Assembly: GCA_002320665.1 (NCBI GenBank)
Contig: DCKO01000044.1
Span: 1 to 36,313 of the forward strand
DNA: 36,313 bases
Reading direction: 5' to 3'
Source of the DNA: Micavibrio sp. UBA1672
Lineage (GTDB): Bacteria; Pseudomonadota; Alphaproteobacteria; Micavibrionales; Micavibrionaceae
In this document: positions 1-6,395 of the stretch, piece after piece
Position numbering within the stretch: position 1 is the first letter of the stretch
Layout: each line of letters begins with the position of its first letter
Program-made: the position numbers and the translations under genes
Notes under the pieces: generated by a model
Told to the model about the DNA's origin: nothing
Database searches by the model: none
What the model saw: only the letters and a program-made list of their open reading frames with translations

Positions 1-1919
1 CCAATTAGCCTGTCATCACCATCCCCACCACGCAAAGTATCATTACCACCTTTACCATCAATTACATCATCCCCATCCATAGCATTGATCACATCATCTG
101 ACCCGTCCTTGCCATTGACCGTATTATCGGCATTATTCAAGAACGTAACACTATCCTTGTTCCAGATATTATGCTGTAAAGCAGAATGATTATTGAAAAC
201 ATCATAGGCATCCGAACCTTCAGTTTGACCATCAAAAAGAATGTTCCAGCCCTCGACCGCAGGCAAGTTGTCCAGATCAGTGAAATCGAAATTCTCCAGC
301 GTGATAGAGAAATTATCTACCCCTTCAAATGTTACCACCGTATCCTGACCATCATAATCTAGCAGCATATTTTCTGCCGTTAAGGCTTCGCCTTCCAGCT
401 TGATCGTATCATGCTCTGGCATCAAAGCAGCTTCTCCACGACCACCACCGCCAACACCACCGAAATCTGTGATTGTTACATTTCCATCATTCGATGTAAT
501 AATATAGGTGTCTTTGCCTTCTCCACCCTCAAGCGTGTCATCGCCTGAACCACCCTTTAGGGTATCATCACCTGCGCCGCCTTTTAAGATATCAGTGCCA
601 CCACCGCCCGAGATTGTATCATTTCCGCTTCCGCCCTCAACAATATCATCACCATCACCGCCGGTAAAATTATCATCTCCTGCCCCAAGATTGACATCCG
701 AAGCATCATAGGCATCCCCTATAATGACATTATCATTGCCTGCGCCGGCATCGACTTTAAAGCCTGTATGGCCCTTATCTCCGATCAGCTCGATAATATC
801 ATTACCTGCGCCTGTATCAATATCAAAATTATTGCTCCAGCCTGCATTATTAGTCTGCGCATTCACTTCAACACTGTCATCCCCACCTGCTGTGGTAATA
901 TTACCACGCTTGGCTCCGTTAATGACAACCGAGGAATCTCCGCCTTCCCCAAGGTTCACATCCGTATGAACAAAATTATTTAATGTTACATTGCCATTTG
1001 ACTCAGATGAAACTTCAATATTCTTAATGCTGTTCCATGCAGAATCCAAAGTCACTTCAAGCGTGTTTTCATCTGCAAAAACATAAGTAATTTGCGCACT
1101 GTCCCGCACGCCTGGTATATCCATATCAGCCCCAGTTATGGTGCGTGACTCTCCATAGGCAATAGGATATAAATCAAAGCCATTATCACTATTGATTGTT
1201 GTCTGGTTATCAGTTGCATTACTGACCCGAACATTCAGATTAGGTATCAAAAATTCCGGCACGTCTCCTGAATCACTATTACCTTCATCTACGATATCAT
1301 CCTCTTGCTCATCATCGACACTTTCATCGATAAGGTCATCATCTTGATTCTCCTCTGTCATCACGTCATCAGAAACTTCATCAAAAACGGCGTTCACATT
1401 ATTTTCTACTGATACAGCGCCATCCAGAGCCTGCACACTATTATCCAACTGAAGCGGATCAACATTCGTCAAAGAGTTATCACTTCTGACATCTCCAATA
1501 GTTTCTGCTCTTTGATCCGTATCAAGTGAAGATTTTAATATCTGACCTTGTGCTCCAGACAGCCCAGTTCCTTGTTCGAGTGTAGTGCCTGATAAGGAAT
1601 CAGAAAGCCTAACAGCAACGTCTTTATCGTCCTCCCGTGAGACCGCACTTTCTTGAGTTCTGGGTACACTATTTTGCTCATCAGCAATAAGGGCTGGATT
1701 GTAATCTTGATCCTTCATGGCAATCATAGGATTAGAAGCAATACTTTCTTCATGACCACTAGCTATTCGATCTACTTCATAAACTTTGTGATCAAGATTA
1801 GTATCTTGAATATCTTGAAACACGGTAAAATTATCCAGATCCTTCCCAGCATCCGAATTATCACGATCACGAAGAACGCTTCTTAAACCTTTATCCTTTG
1901 AATTGCTCATATCAACCAT
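1..1919 (-). CDS. RTX (hemolysin-type Ca-binding repeat) secreted protein, 3' end outside window
   Basis: The frame is open from the start at 1919 through the left edge with no stop, giving about 639 residues; the C-terminus is missing. Residues 1 to about 200 are polar and acidic with no signal peptide and include Asp/Glu clusters such as DDEQEDD. From about residue 370 glycine/aspartate nonapeptide repeats appear (GAGNDIIEL, GAGDDNFTG, GGSGNDTIS, GGAGDDTLK, GGSGDDTLE), and a second block begins at the left edge (GKGGNDTLR, GGDGDDRLI). Such repeats bind calcium after export, usually by a type I secretion system using a C-terminal signal, which would lie beyond this window. The start at 1919 is preferred because AAGG lies about 10 bases upstream; an in-frame ATG at 1910 is the alternative. 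A sigma-54-type promoter lies about 50-65 bases upstream. Adhesin, lytic enzyme or protease functions cannot be separated without the rest of the gene. Confidence 0.9.
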   Translation of the reverse strand, partial: MVDMSNSKDKGLRSVLRDRDNSDAGKDLDNFTVFQDIQDTNLDHKVYEVDRIASGHEESIASNPMIAMKDQDYNPALIADEQNSVPRTQESAVSREDDKDVAVRLSDSLSGTTLEQGTGLSGAQGQILKSSLDTDQRAETIGDVRSDNSLTNVDPLQLDNSVQALDGAVSVENNVNAVFDEVSDDVMTEENQDDDLIDESVDDEQEDDIVDEGNSDSGDVPEFLIPNLNVRVSNATDNQTTINSDNGFDLYPIAYGESRTITGADMDIPGVRDSAQITYVFADENTLEVTLDSAWNSIKNIEVSSESNGNVTLNNFVHTDVNLGEGGDSSVVINGAKRGNITTAGGDDSVEVNAQTNNAGWSNNFDIDTGAGNDIIELIGDKGHTGFKVDAGAGNDNVIIGDAYDASDVNLGAGDDNFTGGDGDDIVEGGSGNDTISGGGGTDILKGGAGDDTLKGGSGDDTLEGGEGKDTYIITSNDGNVTITDFGGVGGGGRGEAALMPEHDTIKLEGEALTAENMLLDYDGQDTVVTFEGVDNFSITLENFDFTDLDNLPAVEGWNILFDGQTEGSDAYDVFNNHSALQHNIWNKDSVTFLNNADNTVNGKDGSDDVINAMDGDDVIDGKGGNDTLRGGDGDDRLI

Positions 1920-1968
1920 AGAGTGTCACCTTACCCTTAATCTTACGCCTAAAATATTAATATTTCAT

Positions 1969-1984
1969 TGCAAGAGGCACGCCA
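1969..1984 (-). promoter_or_regulatory. Candidate sigma-54 (-24/-12) promoter for the RTX gene
   Basis: Read on the minus strand, the sequence is TGGCGTGCCTCTTGCA. It has the invariant GG and GC dinucleotides 12 bases apart and a full TTGCA at -12; it departs from TGGCAC-N5-TTGCA only at the fifth and sixth bases. Initiation would fall near 1958, giving a leader of about 40 nt before the ATG at 1919. A LuxO-like dyad centred at 2080 lies about 120 bp upstream, a usual distance for an enhancer-binding activator. Confidence 0.65.
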
Positions 1985-2060
1985 TTATGGTAAATAAAAA
2001 GGCGGAAAAATATGATTATAAATCAATAAGTTATAAAATTAGAGTTCGTAAAAAACTTAG

Positions 2061-2089
2061 CACTAAAAAACCATTGCTTTTTGCAATGG
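2061..2089 (-). terminator. Rho-independent terminator after the CheY-like gene
   Basis: On the minus strand a 7-bp perfect stem (CCATTGC/GCAATGG) with an A5 loop is followed directly by TTTTTTAGTG. It begins three bases after the stop codon of the receiver gene. No T-run follows it on the plus strand. Confidence 0.7.
2071..2089. promoter_or_regulatory. LuxO-like operator dyad upstream of the RTX promoter
   Basis: The perfect inverted repeat CCATTGC-TTTTT-GCAATGG contains TTGCTTTTTGCAA, 12 of 13 bases of the Vibrio LuxO operator TTGCAWWWTGCAA as I recall it. Its 15-base core (2073-2087) matches the site at 4262-4276 with one difference (G for A). It sits about 120 bp upstream of the predicted RTX start site. 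The same bases also form a terminator hairpin for the receiver gene at 2093-2476, so one or both roles may be real. Confidence 0.5.
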
Positions 2090-2092
2090 CAA

Positions 2093-2476
2093 TTAAAAAG
2101 GATCAGATGCAGCTTTCTTCTTTAAAAACACTTTTTCAATGCGATTATGAAGATGATCAGAGTCTATTGGCTTGACAAGATAATCATCCACACCAAGTGT
2201 AATGGCCTCTTGAACACTTTTTGAAGTACGATCACCTGTCAAAGCAAGCACTGCAGAATCTTTATAACTTTTTGCCGCCAACTTGATAACATTCATACCG
2301 CTCATATCCGGCAACCCCAAATCAACGAGAATAATACTAAACCCACCATCTTTAAGAATTTGCGCCGCAATCATGCCAGTATTTGCCATAACAACTTGAT
2401 ATTTTTCTTCAAGATATTCTTTAAAAGTCTCCTGAAGTGCAATATCATCTTCTACAAGCAAAACTTTAGGTTTCAT
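2093..2476 (-). CDS. Single-domain CheY-like response regulator
   Basis: The 127-residue protein is one receiver domain with nothing attached. The acidic pocket is E9-D10-D11, the phospho-acceptor is D52 in LVDLGLPD, T80 is the switch residue and K102 precedes a proline, so it should be phosphorylatable. It has no DNA-binding or enzymatic output and probably acts as a phosphate sink, a relay partner of the adjacent HPt protein, or by protein contact. The ATG is preceded by GGGGG four bases upstream. Its 5' end faces the HPt gene across only 26 bp, so the two divergent promoters must overlap the coding sequences. A terminator follows immediately. Specific partners are inferred from position only. 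Confidence 0.93.
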   Translation of the reverse strand: MKPKVLLVEDDIALQETFKEYLEEKYQVVMANTGMIAAQILKDGGFSIILVDLGLPDMSGMNVIKLAAKSYKDSAVLALTGDRTSKSVQEAITLGVDDYLVKPIDSDHLHNRIEKVFLKKKAASDPF

Positions 2477-2502
2477 ACTACCCCCATATCAAAGCAGGAA
2501 AA

Positions 2503-2844
2503 ATGTTCACACAGGATAATCTAATACAATTTTTGAATAGTTTCGATAGAAATAAACACCGTAAAATGCTGGATGTGTATATCACGAGCCTAAAAAATCA
2601 TATTCAAATTTGTGAAAACGCAGCAGCAACCCAAAATAGCAGCGACCTTCAGGCCAGCACACATGATCTGAAATCCCTATGCTTTATGCTAAAAGCACAA
2701 AATGAGGGAGAACTGGCCGAATCTATCGAAGATGCCCTTAAATCGAACTCCCCTGAAACAGCCTTCGAAAAGACACCTCTGCTTATTGAAAAGATCAATA
2801 CCCTAATAGAAATCATGGAAGGCTACGATATCCAGCCTGACTAG
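2503..2844 (+). CDS. HPt phosphotransfer protein, LuxU-like
   Basis: The 113-residue, all-helical protein carries the histidine phosphotransfer motif STHDLKSLCFMLKA, with H54 as the predicted phospho-acceptor, followed by the usual second helix (GELAESIED). It is a stand-alone HPt domain, about the length of Vibrio LuxU (roughly 114). It is the only plus-strand gene among minus-strand signalling genes and ends six bases from the convergent stop of the sigma-54 activator at 2851. AGGA lies a few bases before the ATG. In LuxU-type relays an HPt protein accepts phosphate from the receiver of a hybrid kinase and passes it to a NtrC-family regulator; both partner types are neighbours here. The pairing is inferred from context. 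Confidence 0.85.
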   Translation: MFTQDNLIQFLNSFDRNKHRKMLDVYITSLKNHIQICENAAATQNSSDLQASTHDLKSLCFMLKAQNEGELAESIEDALKSNSPETAFEKTPLLIEKINTLIEIMEGYDIQPD

Positions 2845-2850
2845 GGCACC

Positions 2851-4254
2851 TTAAGAAATCCCGCGCTCTTTCCATTGCTTTTGCTTGCGATGGATAGTTG
2901 CCGGATTAATATCCAACCTTCTGGATGCCTTTGTAATATTTCCGTTGCAGGCCGAAAGCGCCGCCAGAATAATGTCCCGCTCATAAACCTCCAAAGGCTT
3001 GATATCAAGCTCACTAACCGGCAAAAACTGGTCGGCAAAAACTTGAGCCCCTTGAGCATCGGTCGCCAACATTTCTAGCCTGCGCTCTGCCTCCTGATCC
3101 AGAACATTCATCATTTCAAGCTCTATCGTCTCGCCCTTATTAAGAACAACGATACAACGAATAGTATTTTCAAGCTCCCGCACATTACCCGACCAACGAT
3201 AATGGACAAACAACTCCAGTACTTCCTCTGAAAAACTCGTAAATTCCTTTTTTTCTTCTCTGGATATTTCTTCCAGAAAATGCTGCGCCAAAAGCTTGAT
3301 ATCTTCTGCCCCGCGATCCCGCAAAGGTGGCAAATACACAGGCACAACATTCAAGCGATAATATAAATCCTCACGCAAAAGCCCTTCCCTCACTGCGTTC
3401 ATAGGATCACGATTTGTGGCACAAATAAAACGCACATCGACGTCACGCTGGCGGGAATCACCAACCGGCATAAAACTGCCTGATTGAATAAAACGTAATA
3501 ACTTGGCCTGAAGATCAATAGGCATCTCGCCAAGCTCATCCAAAAATAATGTACCACCATCTGCTCTGGACGCCGCCCCTTCCCGATCCGCCGTCGCACC
3601 TGTAAACGCGCCCCTGACATGACCAAAAATCTCGCTTTCCAGTAAGTTATGAGGAATAGCCGCACAATTCAAAACCTCAAAGGGCTTATTGGCACGCGAA
3701 CTTAACTCATGAACAGCCCTTGCCGCCAACTCCTTACCCGTCCCGCTTTCCCCTGTTATAAACACAGAGGCTTTACTCTGCGCTGCATTTTCTATCAAGC
3801 TATAGACGGCTTGCATCTTGGGCGACTTGCCAATAAAGCCTTGAAAATTCTTGCGGGACATTTTTTCAAAATTCTGGGCGATTTCCTGAAGCTCAACACG
3901 CTCAAGAGCATTTTGTAAACTCACACGCAAGCGCTCAGGTGAAACCGGTTTAGGCACAAAATCATGCGCCCCCAGCTTCATAGCATCCACAGCCGCAGAC
4001 ATACTGGCCTGACCTGTTATAACAATCACAGCACAGTGTTTATGGTTTTTATGAAGAAGCTTTAGAATTTCAAAGCCATGCATATCCGGCAAATTCAAAT
4101 CCAGTAACACAGCATCCGGCTTGATCTGCTCTATGGCCTTAATCCCGTCCGTGCCATTTTGTACAATATGAATATCATGCATCGAATGCATCAGATATTC
4201 ATCAAGAGTAGCAGCCATAACCTCTTCATCTTCGATAATAAGAATTTTTTTCAT
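2851..4254 (-). CDS. NtrC-family sigma-54 activator, LuxO-like
   Basis: The 467-residue protein has three domains in order. The receiver (1-120) has D9, phospho-acceptor D52, T80 and K102. The AAA+ domain (about 140-380) has Walker A GESGTGKE at 168-175, the sigma-54-contacting GAFTGA loop at 215-220 and Walker B near 235-240. The C-terminal Fis-type helix-turn-helix spans about 425-467. The DNA-binding segment (GNITKASRRLDINPATIHRK) resembles LuxO more than typical NtrC proteins. All catalytic motifs are intact, so it should be a phosphorylation-controlled activator of sigma-54 RNA polymerase. No clear Shine-Dalgarno sequence precedes the ATG. Two operator-like repeats lie 7-60 bp upstream of its start and could mediate both autorepression and activation of the divergent promoter at 4418. 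Calling it a true LuxO orthologue would need a phylogeny. Confidence 0.93.
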   Translation of the reverse strand: MKKILIIEDEEVMAATLDEYLMHSMHDIHIVQNGTDGIKAIEQIKPDAVLLDLNLPDMHGFEILKLLHKNHKHCAVIVITGQASMSAAVDAMKLGAHDFVPKPVSPERLRVSLQNALERVELQEIAQNFEKMSRKNFQGFIGKSPKMQAVYSLIENAAQSKASVFITGESGTGKELAARAVHELSSRANKPFEVLNCAAIPHNLLESEIFGHVRGAFTGATADREGAASRADGGTLFLDELGEMPIDLQAKLLRFIQSGSFMPVGDSRQRDVDVRFICATNRDPMNAVREGLLREDLYYRLNVVPVYLPPLRDRGAEDIKLLAQHFLEEISREEKKEFTSFSEEVLELFVHYRWSGNVRELENTIRCIVVLNKGETIELEMMNVLDQEAERRLEMLATDAQGAQVFADQFLPVSELDIKPLEVYERDIILAALSACNGNITKASRRLDINPATIHRKQKQWKERGIS

Positions 4255-4260
4255 AAGATT

Positions 4261-4283
4261 TATTGCTTTTTACAATTGTTTAT
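4261..4283. promoter_or_regulatory. LuxO-like activator site 1 (direct repeat copy 1)
   Basis: Contains ATTGCTTTTTACAATTGT; TTGCTTTTTACAA matches 11 of 13 positions of TTGCAWWWTGCAA. It is 19/23 identical to the copy 31 bp downstream (4292-4314), placing both on the same DNA face. Its centre is about 170 bp upstream of the predicted sigma-54 start site near 4443, and its near edge is only 6 bp from the activator's own start codon. Confidence 0.6.
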
Positions 4284-4291
4284 GTGCTCAC

Positions 4292-4314
4292 TATTGCATT
4301 TTACAACTGTAAAT
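4292..4314. promoter_or_regulatory. LuxO-like activator site 2 (direct repeat copy 2)
   Basis: Contains ATTGCATTTTACAACTGT; TTGCATTTTACAA matches 12 of 13 positions of TTGCAWWWTGCAA. Its centre is about 140 bp upstream of the predicted start site of the promoter at 4418-4433. Vibrio qrr promoters likewise carry upstream LuxO sites. Confidence 0.62.
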
Positions 4315-4417
4315 TTAAAAAAACATTAAGCTAATAACAAAGCCCTTCTTACAAAAAATTCAAATTATGCATTTAAAAACAATACCTTAAAAAGTACACA
4401 CACCCTAAAAACAAATT

Positions 4418-4433
4418 TGGCACACCACATGCA
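4418..4433 (+). promoter_or_regulatory. Sigma-54 (-24/-12) promoter of the small transcript
   Basis: TGGCACACCACATGCA matches TGGCAC-N5-TTGCA at every position except the first base of the -12 element, with GG and GC exactly 12 bases apart. It is divergent from the sigma-54 activator gene. Initiation is predicted near 4443, upstream of a 17-bp hairpin, a 48-codon ORF and a strong terminator at 4796-4842. Confidence 0.8.
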
Positions 4434-4503
4434 ATTTTAAATTCTGTTTTTAAGAGAGAGAAAAAGCGGGAGAACTATATGAAGCATTGAAGTAATACAA
4501 AAA

Positions 4504-4550
4504 TTTCTACCAAACCACCTCTCACACATGACTAGGTGGTTTGATAGAAA
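4504..4550. other. Long inverted repeat / RNA hairpin in the small transcript leader
   Basis: The arms 4504-4520 and 4534-4550 pair over 17 bp with one C/A mismatch around a 13-base loop; the core is CAAACCACCT/AGGTGGTTTG. On the plus strand it is followed by A-rich sequence, so it does not terminate there and is probably a structured leader element. On the minus strand it is followed by TTTTTG and could terminate readthrough from the kinase operon ending at 4830. Confidence 0.75.
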
Positions 4551-4593
4551 AATATATAGTTAGTTTTACTTATGAATACGAGGAAGATCAAAA

Positions 4594-4740
4594 ATGAAAA
4601 CCAACCACAATAAGGATATTGACCATCAGGAAGGATTACTGGCTACCGCAAGTCATATTGAACAACAACTGAATGAAAAATTATCCGAAGCAACACAAAT
4701 TATAAATAGTAAGGACAACACACATATCAACATGAGGTAA
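4594..4740 (+). CDS. Small polar protein, 48 residues, unknown function
   Basis: ATG at 4594 is preceded at a 7-base gap by GAGGAAG, a strong ribosome-binding site, which is the main reason to think it is translated. The product begins MKTNHNKDIDHQEGLL and ends INMR. It is hydrophilic and mostly helix-forming (SHIEQQLNEKLSEATQII is amphipathic), with no cysteine, signal peptide or membrane segment. It is the only ORF in the candidate sigma-54 transcript, between the leader hairpin and the terminator. I recognise no family. It may be a small regulator made when the activator is phosphorylated, or an incidental ORF in a regulatory RNA; a short overlapping ORF starting at 4572 covers its ribosome-binding site. 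Confidence 0.55.
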   Translation: MKTNHNKDIDHQEGLLATASHIEQQLNEKLSEATQIINSKDNTHINMR

Positions 4741-4795
4741 AATTATATCTTACGCACCAAACTTACCACCTGCTCTATAACCTGACTAAGCGCTA

Positions 4796-4842
4796 AGGTG
4801 GGCAAGGCAATAAACTTCTATTGTCTTGCTCACCTATTTTTT
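4796..4842 (+). terminator. Strong Rho-independent terminator of the small transcript
   Basis: Arms 4796-4812 and 4819-4835 form a 17-bp stem with two G-U pairs around the loop AACTTC, followed by A and then TTTTTT at 4837-4842. It overlaps the last codons of the minus-strand hybrid kinase gene. No T-run follows on the minus strand, so it serves plus-strand transcription. Confidence 0.85.
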
Positions 4843-6395
4843 GCCGCCCTGAGATGCCTCTTAAGCATAGCATATAACTCCTGCTCACGAACCGGCTTAG
4901 TGATGTAATCATCCATACCCGAAGCCAAACATTTTTCTTTGTCTTGCTCCATTGTATTAGCCGTCAACGCGATAATAGGCGTATCCTTAAAACCCGCTTC
5001 CCTGATCTCCTGCGTGGCTTTATAGCCATCCATAACGGGCATCATACAATCCATCAAAATCAAATCATAATTTTGATTTTTAGTCACACGCATAACGGCT
5101 TGCCTGCCATTTTCAGCCTCGGCAACCTGACATCCCAATTCTTCCAATAGCTCGGAAGCATAAAGACGGCTGGTTGTATCATCCTCAACCAGCAAAATAG
5201 AGGCCTGTATTTTATCATACTCATCTGAATCCAAAAGATTCGAAGCTTCCTCAGCCAAAGATGCTTCATGCCGTGGATCGCTTTCCATATAAAACGAAGC
5301 CAAAGTCGATAATAATTCCTCGGGGTAGACCGGATCAATGAGCAAACTAGGTATATCGTTACCTTCCGGTTTTGCATCTGAAACAAAAACCATATGCGGT
5401 AATTTTTTATCTAATGCCTTAAAATCAACTGTCTCGGCACCAGCCAAAACACAAGAAAAATCAAAATCACGCCCCTCTTTATGAGCAGCCTTGATCTCGC
5501 TATCTATCTGATCTGCATCATCAATAATACGCAGATCCACATCCCACAGCCTCAAAGAATGCGTAACATTATTCTGGGATAATATATCATCTTGTACAAT
5601 AAGAGCGCGCTTGCCTTTTAAAACTGAAAAAAGTGTATTGTCGCCGTTATCCTTACCTTCAACCAAAGCCAGATCAAAGTGAAACGGTGGCTCGCGTCCT
5701 TCTTTTAAATGATCGAACGAAATACTGGCACCCAGAGCATTAAGAAGCTGCTGGGTCGTAATCAAGCTGACCGTGATTTCACCAAATTCTCTTAAATCAG
5801 CTTCGGGAAAAGCCTGATATTGTTCCATAGAGCCATGTAAAGCGTCATAGAGAATTTTACTATTTTCCAATGTAAAACGAAGCTTCCAGTCCGGATTATC
5901 GTCATCTCCCAGCTGTTCTTTGGTAATTTTGAGAACAATTTTACCACGCTCGACAAATTTTAGAGCGCAACTGAAAAGATTTGTCAGAATAAGCTGCAAC
6001 TTACGCTGATCCGTACGAATAAATGCCGGAAGATCAAAACCATATTCAACAGATACAGGAATATTTCTTTTCGAGGCTACCGCGATAAAGGGCTGCAATG
6101 CCTTCTTAATCACATCTTCGAGCCTGCAATCTGCTGTATTAACAACAAGCTCGCCCTCTTCGATTTTGGCAAGCTCAAGAATGTTATCAAGCTGCAGCAT
6201 GAGATTTTCCGTCGACTCGCGGATAATTTGCGCGTATTTCATCTGGGCTTTGCTTAAACCTGTTTTTGTGAGCAAATCCATCATCCCGACCACGCCATTT
6301 AACGGCGTCCTGAGCGCATGATTAATATTAGCCGTCAACGACTCATTGATACCTTGCGCAAAATCTATTGGATTGCTTTTACCTTTTACTGTCAT
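4830..6395 (-). CDS. Hybrid histidine kinase with degenerate ATP-binding domain
   Basis: The 521-residue protein has no sensor or membrane segment. The HisKA dimerisation domain (about 18-85) keeps the phospho-acceptor in NHALRTPLNG (H26). The HATPase-like region (about 95-245) lacks the nucleotide-binding motifs: the N-box reads NLFSCALKF, with Cys at the usual Asn position (143), and no DxGxG or GxGLGL glycine boxes are present. A degenerate receiver follows (about 260-370; acidic pair kept but no phospho-acceptor Asp in VLAGAE and no KP). The C-terminal receiver (about 398-521) is intact, with D449 in LMDCMMPVMDG and a KP motif. It overlaps the upstream hybrid kinase by four bases, implying coupled translation. 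It is probably phosphorylated in trans by that kinase, or acts as an inhibitory or scaffolding partner. Confidence 0.88.
   Translation of the reverse strand: MTVKGKSNPIDFAQGINESLTANINHALRTPLNGVVGMMDLLTKTGLSKAQMKYAQIIRESTENLMLQLDNILELAKIEEGELVVNTADCRLEDVIKKALQPFIAVASKRNIPVSVEYGFDLPAFIRTDQRKLQLILTNLFSCALKFVERGKIVLKITKEQLGDDDNPDWKLRFTLENSKILYDALHGSMEQYQAFPEADLREFGEITVSLITTQQLLNALGASISFDHLKEGREPPFHFDLALVEGKDNGDNTLFSVLKGKRALIVQDDILSQNNVTHSLRLWDVDLRIIDDADQIDSEIKAAHKEGRDFDFSCVLAGAETVDFKALDKKLPHMVFVSDAKPEGNDIPSLLIDPVYPEELLSTLASFYMESDPRHEASLAEEASNLLDSDEYDKIQASILLVEDDTTSRLYASELLEELGCQVAEAENGRQAVMRVTKNQNYDLILMDCMMPVMDGYKATQEIREAGFKDTPIIALTANTMEQDKEKCLASGMDDYITKPVREQELYAMLKRHLRAAKNR

Larger units (their letters stand above)
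4443..4842 (+). ncRNA. Candidate sigma-54-dependent small RNA or short mRNA
   Basis: This roughly 400-nt unit is bounded by the -24/-12 promoter at 4418-4433 and the terminator at 4796-4842. It lies in what is otherwise a 575-bp gap between two minus-strand genes. It holds a long hairpin at 4504-4550 and a 48-codon ORF at 4594-4740. Its place beside a LuxO-like activator and HPt gene parallels Vibrio Qrr RNAs, but it is longer than Qrr (about 110 nt). It could be a regulatory RNA, a small-protein mRNA or both. The exact ends are predicted, not observed. Confidence 0.55.

Noticed and set aside
508..983. Pro/Ser-rich plus-strand ORFs
   Set aside because: They are the antisense shadow of the Gly/Asp RTX repeats on the minus strand, which are open through the left edge.
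1903..2175. 90-residue plus-strand ORF over the RTX promoter region
   Set aside because: It runs across the promoter, the dyad and the end of the receiver gene, has no ribosome-binding site and no domain; the non-coding elements explain the region better.
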